From the NCBI RefSeq assembly GCF_012272815.1, contig NZ_JAAWWL010000001.1, positions 1,080,154 to 1,144,153 of the forward strand: 64,000 bases of DNA. The letters are read 5' to 3'. Source of the stretch: Croceivirga thetidis. Lineage in GTDB: Bacteria; Bacteroidota; Bacteroidia; Flavobacteriales; Flavobacteriaceae. Both the position numbers and the translations under genes were made by a program. How positions within the stretch are numbered: position 1 is the first letter of the stretch; each line of letters starts with the position of its first letter. Shown piece after piece: positions 1-8,439 of this stretch. Under the pieces are notes generated by a model that searched no databases, had not been told where the DNA came from, and saw only the letters and a program-made list of their open reading frames with translations.

Positions 1-1430
1 TCTTATATTCATCTTTGCCCGACTGGGCCCAAAACTTAGGCGTTGTGTTTTCCGTTATGCTCATTGCACCTTCTTGGGGAGGAATGATAAACGGGCTTTT
101 GACCTTGCGGGGGGTATGGGATAAAGTTCGGACAGATCCCGTTTTAAAATTTATGGTTGTTGCCATTACCGGTTATGGTATGGCCACTTTTGAAGGGCCA
201 ATGCTTTCCCTAAAAAACGTGAATGCCATTGCCCATTTTAGTGATTGGGTCATTGCGCATGTCCATGTTGGAGCTTTGGCTTGGAACGGCTTCCTGACAT
301 TCGGTATGATCTATTATTTAGTTCCTAAAATGTGGAAAACCACCTTGTATTCAAGAGCACTGGCAAATTTCCATTTCTGGATTGGCACTTTGGGTATCGT
401 ACTTTATGCATTGCCCATGTACGTAGCAGGATTCACACAGGCTTTAATGTGGAAAGAATTTAATCCTGATGGAACCCTTGTTTATGGTAATTTCTTGGAA
501 ACAGTGACTCAAATTATCCCGATGTACTGGATGCGTGCGATAGGAGGTTCATTGTTCATTGTTGGTATGTTGGTAATGGTATATAATGTCATTGTTACTA
601 TTAGAAAAGGAAGCTCTGTGAGTGATGAACTGGCTGAAGCACCTGCTTTGGCAAAGGTTACTACCAGAAGAACGGCTGGTGAAACTTTTCATACTTGGTT
701 AGAAAGAAGACCAATCCAATTGACAATTCTAGCTACCGTTGCCATTTTAATTGGAGGTATCATTCAAATAGTTCCCACATTATTGGTGAAATCAAACATC
801 CCCACAATTACAAGTGTACAACCGTATACACCTCTAGAGTTGGAAGGGCGAGACCTTTACATTCGAGAAGGATGTGTTGGGTGCCATTCGCAAATGATAC
901 GGCCGTTTCGTAGCGAAGTTGAACGTTACGGTGAATACGCCAAGGCCGGTGAATTTGTATACGACCATCCCTTTCTGTGGGGCAGTAAAAGAACAGGACC
1001 TGATTTACTTCGGGTTGGAGGTAAGTACTCGGATAACTGGCATTTAAACCACATGTATGACCCCCAAAGTACGTCTTCGGGATCAATAATGCCTGCCTAT
1101 CAGTGGTTGGTCTTGAACGAACATGATAGAAGTGGTGTAGAAGCCAAAATGGAGGCAATGGTCAAGTTAGGGGTTCCCTACACAGACGAAGACATTTCAA
1201 ACGCACAGGAGCATATGGCAGAGCAAGCACTGCAAATAGAGAAGAATCTATATACAGATCCTGAATTTGCCAGAACCTATGAGGCAGATAAAAACTACGC
1301 TGCAGATAATAACCTTGACTTTGTAGAAATGCGAAATAGAGAAATCATATCCCTTATTGCTTATTTGCAACGATTGGGAACGGACATTAAGGTTAAGGAA
1401 ACGGATGAATTAATCTCACAAAACAAATAA
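1..1430 (+). CDS. ccoN: cbb3-type cytochrome c oxidase, fused subunits I and II (CcoN-CcoO), 5' partial
   Basis: High-affinity terminal oxidase of the inner membrane, reducing O2 at low oxygen tension. The visible part begins within CcoN: membrane helices with the haem-ligand region HVHVGALAWNG (about 256-288), then helices to about position 800. A CcoO (FixO) domain follows in the same frame with one haem c motif CVGCH at 873-887 and the downstream Met-ligand region (GSIMPAY). The reading frame is open to the left edge (codons for L-Y-S-S precede the TTG at 15), so that TTG is not a start and the true start lies outside. The CcoN-CcoO fusion is usual in Bacteroidetes. Followed after 2 bases by ccoQ. 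The family is certain; only the 5' end is missing. Confidence 0.95.
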   Translation, partial: LYSSLPDWAQNLGVVFSVMLIAPSWGGMINGLLTLRGVWDKVRTDPVLKFMVVAITGYGMATFEGPMLSLKNVNAIAHFSDWVIAHVHVGALAWNGFLTFGMIYYLVPKMWKTTLYSRALANFHFWIGTLGIVLYALPMYVAGFTQALMWKEFNPDGTLVYGNFLETVTQIIPMYWMRAIGGSLFIVGMLVMVYNVIVTIRKGSSVSDELAEAPALAKVTTRRTAGETFHTWLERRPIQLTILATVAILIGGIIQIVPTLLVKSNIPTITSVQPYTPLELEGRDLYIREGCVGCHSQMIRPFRSEVERYGEYAKAGEFVYDHPFLWGSKRTGPDLLRVGGKYSDNWHLNHMYDPQSTSSGSIMPAYQWLVLNEHDRSGVEAKMEAMVKLGVPYTDEDISNAQEHMAEQALQIEKNLYTDPEFARTYEADKNYAADNNLDFVEMRNREIISLIAYLQRLGTDIKVKETDELISQNK

Positions 1431-1432
1431 CC

Positions 1433-1630
1433 ATGCTAAAGTTCGTAAAAAACCACATGGAAAGTATTGAAGGTATAGCAACCTATCCCATGATATCATT
1501 GCTAATTTTCTTCGTGTTCTTTTCCCTCCTCTTTTGGTGGGTATTCACTGCTTCTAAAGCTCATATAAAAGAAATGGGCGAATTGCCTTTAGATAACGAC
1601 AACCAAAAAACAAGACAACATGATTTCTAA
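1433..1630 (+). CDS. ccoQ: cbb3 oxidase small subunit CcoQ/FixQ-like
   Basis: A 65-residue protein with a single membrane helix (about residues 18-40, rich in F, L and W) and a charged tail, in the place where CcoQ/FixQ always lies, between subunits II and III. CcoQ stabilises the assembled oxidase. It starts 2 bases after the fused ccoNO gene and its last 11 bases overlap ccoP, so translation is probably coupled. Sequence similarity in this family is weak; the assignment rests on size, topology and position. Confidence 0.85.
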   Translation: MLKFVKNHMESIEGIATYPMISLLIFFVFFSLLFWWVFTASKAHIKEMGELPLDNDNQKTRQHDF

Positions 1631-2585
1631 ATTTCCATGGTGGATAAGGGTTCCACTGCTGTTTTTCATTATTTGGGGATTATTGGAATATTTCATTGAC
1701 GCTGGCGACTCACTCGCCATTATAAAATACCCTGTAACACAGTTTTTCCTTCTTATGGTATTACTGATTTTGATTGCTATTGAGGCCATACTCAAATCAG
1801 TAGAGAATGTAATGTTCCAAACACTATCTGAAGAAGCCAAAGCGCGTTATCTACAAACTAAGAATAAAAAAGTAGAATGGACTTGGGGTAAAAATCTATT
1901 TAAGAAGCTCACGAAAAGTCGAGCTATCGAACAAGAGGGTGAGATTATCTTGGACCATAATTACGATGGTATTCGAGAACTCGATAACGTATTGCCACCA
2001 TGGTGGGTCTATATGTTCTATGCCACTATCGTTTTTGGCCTCATCTACTTGGTACGTTTTCATATTGCGAGCGACTACACCCAAGCAGAAGAATATGATA
2101 TGGAAGTTGCTGAAGCCAGAATTGCAATTGAAGAATATAAGAAGACGGCAAAAGATTTGGTAGATGTGAATTCTGTGGAATTGCTGACCGATGCTTCAGA
2201 CTTAAACGCAGGGAAAAAGATTTTTACCACAAATTGTGTGGTTTGCCATATGGCAGATGGCGGTGGCGGTATAGGTCCTAACCTGACTGATGAATATTGG
2301 ATATTAGGTGGTGGGATTAAAAATGTTTTCAATACCATATCAGAGGGCGGTAGAGATGGTAAAGGAATGGTTGCCTGGAAAAATAGCTTAAAGCCCAGCG
2401 AGATGGCGCAAGTAGCCAGTTATTTATTACAATTTCAAGGAACCACTGCTGCCAACCCTAAAGCCCCGGAAGGGGAAATATGGGTTGATCCCAATGCCCC
2501 TGAAATCAAGGAAGAACCTGAAGCTAATTCTGGAGAAACCTATGAAACCGATGCCGCTGATTTGGTAGAAGAGACCAAAGAGTAA
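1620..2585 (+). CDS. ccoP: cbb3-type cytochrome c oxidase subunit III (CcoP)
   Basis: Membrane-anchored cytochrome c that passes electrons to the CcoNO core. 321 residues: two N-terminal membrane helices (about 8-26 and 38-60), the CcoP N-terminal motif region with the PPWWVYMFY segment (about 127-135) and a third helix, then one cytochrome c domain with C206-V-V-C209-H210 and a Gly-Pro-Asn-Leu segment. Proteobacterial CcoP has two haem c motifs; only one is visible here. The C-terminal 40 residues are acidic and rich in E, P and A. The start overlaps ccoQ by 11 bases; an alternative start is not needed because the first helix begins at once. Confidence 0.95.
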   Translation: MISKFPWWIRVPLLFFIIWGLLEYFIDAGDSLAIIKYPVTQFFLLMVLLILIAIEAILKSVENVMFQTLSEEAKARYLQTKNKKVEWTWGKNLFKKLTKSRAIEQEGEIILDHNYDGIRELDNVLPPWWVYMFYATIVFGLIYLVRFHIASDYTQAEEYDMEVAEARIAIEEYKKTAKDLVDVNSVELLTDASDLNAGKKIFTTNCVVCHMADGGGGIGPNLTDEYWILGGGIKNVFNTISEGGRDGKGMVAWKNSLKPSEMAQVASYLLQFQGTTAANPKAPEGEIWVDPNAPEIKEEPEANSGETYETDAADLVEETKE

Positions 2586-2614
2586 GTAATCTACTGACCT
2601 TTTAAGGGTTTTAA

Positions 2615-4024
2615 ATGGAAGAAAATTTTAGAGATTCGATAGCAACAGTTACAACTGAGGGAAAACGGGCATGGATTTACCCCAAAAAGCCTCGCGGGAA
2701 TTTCTATGAATATCGAAAATACGTCAGCTACTTTCTGTTGCTTTTTCTCTTTGCTTCTCCGTTTATAAAAATCAACGGTAATCAATTCTTACTGTTCAAT
2801 GTGCTCGAACGTCGATTTAATATTTTCGGCTTCCCGTTTTGGCCACAAGATTTTCATCTGGTTGTTATTTCCATGATTATTGGGGTGGTCTTCGTTGCAC
2901 TGTTCACAGTGGGTTTTGGCCGATTATTTTGTGGTTGGATGTGCCCTCAGACCATATTCATGGAAATGGTTTTTCGCAGAATTGAATACTGGATTGATGG
3001 AGACAGAGGTGCTCAAATAAGACTTGATAAATCTCCTTGGAATGCCAATAAAATTCGTAAACGCCTTTTAAAATGGCTGGTTTTCTTCATCATTTCTTTT
3101 TTGATTGCAAATGTGTTTTTAGCCTATTTGATTGGTAGTGACAAGTTGCTTCGCTATATAAATGATGGTCCATTTCAACATTTCGGAACCATAATTCCAC
3201 TGTTGATATTTACCGCCGTTTTTTACTTCGTATTTGCGTGGTTCAGAGAACAGGTATGCATTATTGCATGCCCCTACGGTAGGTTACAAGGGGTTCTGCT
3301 TGATGATAAATCGATTGTTGTTGCGTATGACCATAAACGTGGGGAAGGCGAAAATGGACGGAAAAAGTTCAGAAAAAATGAAGATCGCGATGCGTTGGGC
3401 CATGGTGATTGTATTGACTGCTTTCAATGTGTTCATGTATGCCCTACCGGCATTGACATTAGAAACGGCACCCAATTGGAGTGTGTAAACTGCACGGCAT
3501 GTATTGATGAGTGCGACCATATCATGGAAAGTATTAAAAAGCCAAAAGGGCTGATTCGATATGCCAGTGAACAAGAAATTTCTGAAAAGAAAAAGTTTCA
3601 GTTTACACCAAGATTAAAAGGGTACGCTTCGGTACTTACTATTCTGATTGGTATTTTGATAGGTATGCTTTTTTTGCGTAATGAGCTGGAGGCAAACATA
3701 TTGAGATTGCCAGGACAGCTGTATGAAAGAAAGGACAACAACGTGATAAGCAATGTTTACACCTACAAATTGGTCAATAAGACGAGTCAACCAGTAGATA
3801 GTGTGAGTTTCAAATTATTGTCTCACAAGGGTACCGTAAAAATGGTATCAAAAAATTTCTTTAAGGTTCCAGCTGAAGAGCTGGCTGAAGGAACCTTATT
3901 TATTGAAATAAACAATTCGGCTCTCAATGGGGATAAAGACAAATTGAAAATAGGAATCTTGAGTGGTGACAAATTAATTGAGACAACTACGACTCAATTT
4001 TTGGCCCCTAGGAGCTACCATTAA
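2615..4024 (+). CDS. ccoG: cbb3 oxidase assembly protein CcoG (FixG/RdxA family)
   Basis: Inner-membrane iron-sulfur protein linked to copper handling during assembly of cbb3 oxidase. 469 residues with several membrane helices, a CGWMCP motif (about 109-114), CIIACPYGR, and a ferredoxin-like cluster region with CIDCFQCVHVCP and CVNCTACIDECD (about 268-305). The C-terminal 130 residues form the periplasmic Ig-like domain typical of FixG. It lies 29 bases after ccoP and 10 before ccoH in a standard cco operon order. Confidence 0.95.
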   Translation: MEENFRDSIATVTTEGKRAWIYPKKPRGNFYEYRKYVSYFLLLFLFASPFIKINGNQFLLFNVLERRFNIFGFPFWPQDFHLVVISMIIGVVFVALFTVGFGRLFCGWMCPQTIFMEMVFRRIEYWIDGDRGAQIRLDKSPWNANKIRKRLLKWLVFFIISFLIANVFLAYLIGSDKLLRYINDGPFQHFGTIIPLLIFTAVFYFVFAWFREQVCIIACPYGRLQGVLLDDKSIVVAYDHKRGEGENGRKKFRKNEDRDALGHGDCIDCFQCVHVCPTGIDIRNGTQLECVNCTACIDECDHIMESIKKPKGLIRYASEQEISEKKKFQFTPRLKGYASVLTILIGILIGMLFLRNELEANILRLPGQLYERKDNNVISNVYTYKLVNKTSQPVDSVSFKLLSHKGTVKMVSKNFFKVPAEELAEGTLFIEINNSALNGDKDKLKIGILSGDKLIETTTTQFLAPRSYH

Positions 4025-4034
4025 AACTTGAATT

Positions 4035-4481
4035 ATGAAGATTAACTGGGGAACTGGAATAGTATTGGCTTTTATTGGTTTTATCGCCTTCATTCTCTAT
4101 TTCGTTGTTCGCATGAACATTGACGACAGCACTGATCATGAATTGGTCACTGATGAATATTACAAACAAGAATTGGCATATCAAGATGAAATTGATGCAG
4201 AACGAAGTGCGTCCTTAATGAACGCCAAATTGAAATTGGAAAAAAGCGAGACCGGCATTACAATCCATTTCCCAGAATCATTTGATAGCAAAATAATCAC
4301 AGGTAAAGTGTCCCTTTATAGACCGTCAAATAGGCACCTTGATTTTGACTTTCCTATACGTCTGTCGAATTCACATTTGCTCATACCTGACAACCGCCTG
4401 TTAGACGGTCGCTGGGACATTACCGTGAAATGGGATTATGAAGAAAATTCATTTTTATTCAAAGAAAAGATAAACTATTAG
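4035..4481 (+). CDS. ccoH: FixH/CcoH family protein
   Basis: 148 residues with one N-terminal membrane helix (about 7-25) and a soluble extracytoplasmic domain. The segment after the helix (VTDEYYKQELAYQ) is typical of FixH. FixH/CcoH proteins are needed for assembly or stability of cbb3 oxidase. The gene follows ccoG by 10 bases and is followed by the next gene after one base, so it belongs to the same transcript. Confidence 0.88.
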   Translation: MKINWGTGIVLAFIGFIAFILYFVVRMNIDDSTDHELVTDEYYKQELAYQDEIDAERSASLMNAKLKLEKSETGITIHFPESFDSKIITGKVSLYRPSNRHLDFDFPIRLSNSHLLIPDNRLLDGRWDITVKWDYEENSFLFKEKINY

Positions 4482-4482
4482 C

Positions 4483-5187
4483 ATGCTTTTTTCAGCTGTT
4501 TTATTGGGTTTGTTGGGCAGTTTGCATTGTTTGGGCATGTGTGGGCCTATTGCTTTTATGCTGCCATTAGATAGGTCAAGACCTACAAAAAAGCTTCTTC
4601 AATTGTCTTTATACCACCTTGGGCGCCTTTTTTCATATGCTTTACTGGGATTGGTGTTTGGCTTAGTCGGAAAAAGCTTGCATTTGTTTGGTTTTCAGCA
4701 GAAATTATCAATTGCAATAGGAATACTGATGATAGTTCTGGTGGTTCTTCCTTCAAAATATTTCTCAACAGTAAGTTTAAGAGGCCCGATATACAAAGTA
4801 ATGGGCCGAATAAAATCGAAATTGGCCAATGAGCTCAAAAAAAAATCCCCTGACACCTTCCTTACTATAGGATTGCTAAATGGGTTCTTACCCTGCGGTC
4901 TGGTTTATATGGCACTATTTGCGGCAATTGCCATCGGCTCGCCGATACAAAGCAGTTTGTATATGGTACTTTTTGGAATTGGTACTGTTCCGTTAATGAC
5001 TACCGCTGTTTATGCGTTCAACTCTTTTGGTAATGGCATAAAGACCAAAGTACGTAAATTGGTTCCTTTACTTGTTGCACTTGTAGGATTTCTTTTTATA
5101 ATTCGTGGAATGGGTTTGGGAATACCCTACATCTCTCCTAAACCAGTAGTACAGGAAGTGGTTTCATCAGATTTCGAGTGTCATTAA
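4483..5187 (+). CDS. DsbD/SafE-like membrane protein of the cco operon
   Basis: 234 residues with about six membrane helices. It begins with the signature LLGLLGSLHCLGMCGP (His and two Cys), and a second helix pair has the matching GLLNGFLPCGLVY (Cys). These paired Cys motifs are those of the DsbD-like part of the LysE/TauE superfamily (often labelled sulfite exporter TauE/SafE). In Bacteroidetes and other groups such genes close the cco operon, and a role in copper or thiol redox delivery to the oxidase is more likely than sulfite export; that role is inference. Starts one base after ccoH. Confidence 0.8.
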   Translation: MLFSAVLLGLLGSLHCLGMCGPIAFMLPLDRSRPTKKLLQLSLYHLGRLFSYALLGLVFGLVGKSLHLFGFQQKLSIAIGILMIVLVVLPSKYFSTVSLRGPIYKVMGRIKSKLANELKKKSPDTFLTIGLLNGFLPCGLVYMALFAAIAIGSPIQSSLYMVLFGIGTVPLMTTAVYAFNSFGNGIKTKVRKLVPLLVALVGFLFIIRGMGLGIPYISPKPVVQEVVSSDFECH

Positions 5188-5218
5188 TTTCAACTGTACC
5201 AGATAAAATTATTGTGAT

Positions 5219-6493
5219 ATGAAAATAGTAACTGCTGAAGAAGTAGTTCAGGTGGTAAAATCAGGAAATCGGGTATTTTTTCAAGGTGCTGCGATGACTC
5301 CAAATGAATTGATTAATGCTTTGTGCGAACGTTATAACGAGCTTGAGAACATTGAGGTTGTCTCAATACACACCGAAGGTGATGCCAAATATACCCAAGC
5401 TCCTTATAGCGACACATTTCGTTTGAATTCTTGCTTTGTGGGAGGCAATGTGCGTAAAAGTGTCAACACCCCTCAAGCCGATTATGTTCCAGTTTTTCTT
5501 AGTGAAATTTCAAGGTTATATTATGACGGATACCTTCCCATAGATGTTGCCATAGTACAAGTTTCACCTCCCGACCAACATGGCTATTGTTCGCTAGGCG
5601 TGTCGGTTGATGTGGCATTGCCCGCAGTACGTTCCGCAAAAAAGATTATCGCACAGATAAATCCTTCGGTACCCAGAACGCATGGTACTGGTATCGTACA
5701 TATTGATGAAATCGTTTTGGCCTGCGAGGTGAACCGGCCTATTCATGAGCATGCGCCAACCAGTATTGGAGAAATCGAAGATAAAATCGGAAGCAACGTA
5801 GCTGCCCTTATCGAAGATGGTGCTACCCTACAAATGGGCATTGGCACCATACCTGATGCCGTTTTAGCAAACTTGGGCAACCATAAAAACTTGGGCATTC
5901 ATACTGAAATGTTTTCTGATGGAGTACTTCCATTATTGGAAAGTGGGGTTATCAACGGAAAAGAGAAATCTGTAAAACGTGGAAAAATTGTTAGTTGTTT
6001 TGCAGTGGGTTCTCGAAAGCTATATGATTTTATTGACGACAATCCCATTTGTGATTTTAGGGATGCTGCCTATACCAATGATACGGCCAGAATTCGAAGA
6101 AACCCAAAAGTAACGGCTATCAATAGTGCTATTGAAATTGATTTGACGGGTCAGGTCTGTGCCGACACCATTGGTGGGTATCAATTCTCTGGTGTTGGCG
6201 GACAAATGGACTTCATTCGCGGAGCTGCTTTGTCAAAAGGTGGCAAACCTATTTTCGCAATGTCAGCGGCTACTAAAAAAGGAGTTTCGAAAATTGTACC
6301 ATTTCTAAAAACAGGGGCAGGGGTAACCACTACCCGTGCACATGTGCATTATGTGGCAACGGAATATGGTGTGGTCAATCTTTTTGGAAAGAATTTACAG
6401 CAACGAGCAAAGGCCTTGATTTCTATTGCACATCCCAATCATAGAGAGGATTTGCAAAAAGAAGCCTATAAAAGATTTAATGGAACGTTCTAA
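5219..6493 (+). CDS. acetyl-CoA hydrolase/CoA-transferase family protein
   Basis: 424 residues matching the family of 4-hydroxybutyrate CoA-transferase and acetate or succinate CoA-transferases (Cat1/Ach1). Seen motifs: MGIGTIPDAV (about 206), the catalytic-Glu region HTEMFSDGV (about 222-231), and GVGGQMDF in the C-terminal domain. The enzyme moves CoA between acyl-CoA and a free acid through a glutamyl-CoA thioester. The exact substrate cannot be read from sequence. It lies 31 bases after the cco operon and could be co-transcribed. It ends at a strong hairpin. Confidence 0.85.
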   Translation: MKIVTAEEVVQVVKSGNRVFFQGAAMTPNELINALCERYNELENIEVVSIHTEGDAKYTQAPYSDTFRLNSCFVGGNVRKSVNTPQADYVPVFLSEISRLYYDGYLPIDVAIVQVSPPDQHGYCSLGVSVDVALPAVRSAKKIIAQINPSVPRTHGTGIVHIDEIVLACEVNRPIHEHAPTSIGEIEDKIGSNVAALIEDGATLQMGIGTIPDAVLANLGNHKNLGIHTEMFSDGVLPLLESGVINGKEKSVKRGKIVSCFAVGSRKLYDFIDDNPICDFRDAAYTNDTARIRRNPKVTAINSAIEIDLTGQVCADTIGGYQFSGVGGQMDFIRGAALSKGGKPIFAMSAATKKGVSKIVPFLKTGAGVTTTRAHVHYVATEYGVVNLFGKNLQQRAKALISIAHPNHREDLQKEAYKRFNGTF

Positions 6494-6500
6494 ATAAATA

Positions 6501-6528
6501 GAGGGGATTATTTTTTAATAATCCCCTC
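6501..6528. terminator. perfect 12-bp hairpin between convergent genes
   Basis: GAGGGGATTATT, four T, then its exact complement. It lies between the CoA-transferase (+) and the CBS gene (-). The T-rich side on both strands suits a bidirectional Rho-independent terminator. Confidence 0.75.
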
Positions 6529-6578
6529 CAATTCATCAAATCAATCAAAGAACGAACTCCGTTGCGAACAACGGTCAA

Positions 6579-6998
6579 TCAATATTGTTCTACCAGATAT
6601 TTAATCAAATCTGTTGTAGTTACGATTCCAACCAATTTACCTTCATCTACAACAGGTAAGGCATGAAATTCTTTTAGCGATAAGAATTGGGCAACCTCTT
6701 TTACCGTAGCTGTTGGTGGCACGCTTACTACATCCTTGACCATTACCTGTTCAATGCTGAACATATTGTAGACCATGGTGTCTACTTCATATTCATTGTC
6801 ATCTATGGCATCAGCAAAACTGATACGCATTAAATCAGTATAGCTTAGCATGCCTAAAATATTGTTCCCGCTCACTATAGGGATATGGCGAATTCGGTTT
6901 TTCTTAAATGTTTCTTCCGCAGTGACCAAATCATCTTTAATGGTCAAGGTTACTACGTTTCTTGTCATTATTTGTGAAATAGGGACTCTTTTTTTCAT
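6579..6998 (-). CDS. stand-alone CBS-domain-pair protein
   Basis: 139 residues made of two CBS domains and nothing else: the first begins ISQIMTRNVVTL and ends with GMLSYTDLM, the second runs from VEQVMVKDVVSV-like sequence to GIVTTTDLIKYL. CBS pairs bind adenine nucleotides and act as energy or redox-state sensors for other proteins. The gene stands alone, downstream of a flavin-binding protein gene on the same strand, with its own upstream palindrome at 7054-7065. The target protein is unknown. Confidence 0.85.
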   Translation of the reverse strand: MKKRVPISQIMTRNVVTLTIKDDLVTAEETFKKNRIRHIPIVSGNNILGMLSYTDLMRISFADAIDDNEYEVDTMVYNMFSIEQVMVKDVVSVPPTATVKEVAQFLSLKEFHALPVVDEGKLVGIVTTTDLIKYLVEQY

Positions 6999-7053
6999 CG
7001 CTGTCTAGTTTTAATTTCTACTTCAATTTACGTCTGAAGCAAGAAAAGAACTA

Positions 7054-7065
7054 TGATAAATATCA
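7054..7065 (-). promoter_or_regulatory. FNR/CRP-type palindrome upstream of the CBS gene
   Basis: TGATAAATATCA, arms TGATA/TATCA, centred 61 bases before the CBS start at 6998. A weak TAAATTG (7024-7030, minus strand) lies about 33 bases downstream, at the -7 box position found for the stronger sites in this window. Assignment to a CRP/FNR-family regulator is inference from symmetry and gene content. Confidence 0.5.
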
Positions 7066-7105
7066 GGATAGCCTACAGCTCTCTTCTGATACAAACATCA
7101 GCTAA

Positions 7106-7561
7106 TCAGCTAGTTCTAAATTTTCCTGAAATGAAATCTGTAGAAATTTTGTAGACCGTTGGGACCCCTCTGTCCTCCAACTTGCTTGAAAAGTCTTTTA
7201 TGAAAGCTGGCGGTTCTTCCTTTCGCATTTTAAATGAATTGCGAACCCCTTCAGCAAACCTATTTAAATATAGTTTGGTACTACTTCCTTTAATTTCTTC
7301 GTACCGCCCTTGAATAAAAACTGATTTCCAGTTTTGTATGGAAGTTATTTCATCAACTTGAAATGAAACCACATTGTACTGCCGCATGGCATGTAACTTA
7401 TGTCCTTCGGCCGAGTAGCTTATGATACATTTTTCATTAGGGTCGTGATGAAACGTTATTGGTAAAATGAATGGGCTTTGTCCGTATATGTAACCTAATC
7501 GCCCTATGTAATTTCGGGCCAATAGTGCCAAACAATCGTCCATTTTCATGTCTTTTACCAT
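7106..7561 (-). CDS. pyridoxamine 5'-phosphate oxidase-like flavin-binding protein
   Basis: 151 residues with the split-barrel flavin-binding fold expected from the pattern ALLARNYIGRLGYIYGQSPFILPITF, followed by a His-rich ISYSAEGHKLHAM segment and VSFQVDEI. Such proteins bind FMN or F420-like cofactors; a true PdxH is longer (over 200 residues) and has different active-site motifs, so vitamin B6 synthesis is not implied. Last gene of a likely hemN-usp-flavoprotein transcript (40-base gap from usp). Confidence 0.75.
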   Translation of the reverse strand: MVKDMKMDDCLALLARNYIGRLGYIYGQSPFILPITFHHDPNEKCIISYSAEGHKLHAMRQYNVVSFQVDEITSIQNWKSVFIQGRYEEIKGSSTKLYLNRFAEGVRNSFKMRKEEPPAFIKDFSSKLEDRGVPTVYKISTDFISGKFRTS

Positions 7562-7601
7562 TGTAATTCCTTTAAGGTTATTTTCATCTGAGCTTAAGGT
7601 T

Positions 7602-8423
7602 TTAAATTTTGAATGTAACTACAGGGATTTTACTATGATTAGCAACATCTTCACCAATACTTCCCATAAAGAAGTGGGAAAGTCCCCTTCTGCCATGAGT
7701 GGGAATACCGATCAAGTCTGCAGCATTGGCTTCAGCAAAATTCAGTACACCTCGTTCTACGGTGTAATCGTTGTAAACGTCGACTTCGAGACCTAAATTG
7801 GCCAAGTTTAAAAAACTCGATATTTTCTTATAGGCGTCTCCCGTACTTAGAAAAGAATCGCCTGGAGTATTGACATAAAAGAGTTTAAAATCCGAACCTA
7901 TCAAATCAGCAAATGCAGCAGCTTTTTGAACTACTTCAACATTCTCTTCTTTAAAATCTGAAGCAAACACAAAGCGGCTTACTTGAAAATCATTTAATTC
8001 GCCTTTAATCACTAGAACAGGAACCTCAGAGCTACGAACTACTCGTTCTGTATTTGAACCAATGAATATTTCTTCAAGCCCATCCGTTCCATGTGATCCC
8101 ATAACAATCAAATTCGCCCCATGTAATTTTGCAATTTCCTCAACTTCACTGAAGACTTTATAGTGTTTAATAATTGGGGTAACCTTTAGGTTTTCTAGAT
8201 ATGGTTCATTTAAAAATTTGTTGAACCTTTTTTCGGTCATCTTCATTAGGTGTACCATTTGCACTTCTGGTATGTAACCAGATTCGGTCATAATGGCCGG
8301 TGTAAGTTCCAACATATGGAGTACTAAAAGCTCCGCATTGGTTTTTGCTGCAATTGAGGCAGCTGCTTTCAAGGCAAATTTTGATTGCTCTGAAAAATCT
8401 ATGGGCACAACAATACTTTTCAT
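7602..8423 (-). CDS. universal stress protein, two Usp domains
   Basis: 273 residues with tandem Usp domains (about 1-142 and 148-273). The first has the full ATP-binding motif G-2x-G-9x-GS (MGSHGTDGLEEIFIGS). The second has PTHGRRGLSHFFMGS, with the first Gly replaced by Pro, so it may bind nucleotide poorly. Tandem Usp proteins are common in oxygen-limitation regulons. It starts 16 bases after hemN ends, on the same strand. Confidence 0.9.
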   Translation of the reverse strand: MKSIVVPIDFSEQSKFALKAAASIAAKTNAELLVLHMLELTPAIMTESGYIPEVQMVHLMKMTEKRFNKFLNEPYLENLKVTPIIKHYKVFSEVEEIAKLHGANLIVMGSHGTDGLEEIFIGSNTERVVRSSEVPVLVIKGELNDFQVSRFVFASDFKEENVEVVQKAAAFADLIGSDFKLFYVNTPGDSFLSTGDAYKKISSFLNLANLGLEVDVYNDYTVERGVLNFAEANAADLIGIPTHGRRGLSHFFMGSIGEDVANHSKIPVVTFKI

Positions 8424-8439
8424 ACTTTCTAGAATTAGG

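Noticed and set aside
15-17. TTG as start of the CcoN-CcoO gene
   Set aside because: The frame is open to the window edge with typical CcoN residues; the gene is simply cut.
4483-5187. Sulfite exporter function
   Set aside because: The paired Cys motifs and the cco operon position fit a DsbD-like redox or metal role better; sulfite export is only a label carried by the family.
7106-7561. pdxH (pyridoxamine phosphate oxidase)
   Set aside because: Too short and lacking PdxH active-site motifs; only the flavin-binding fold is supported.
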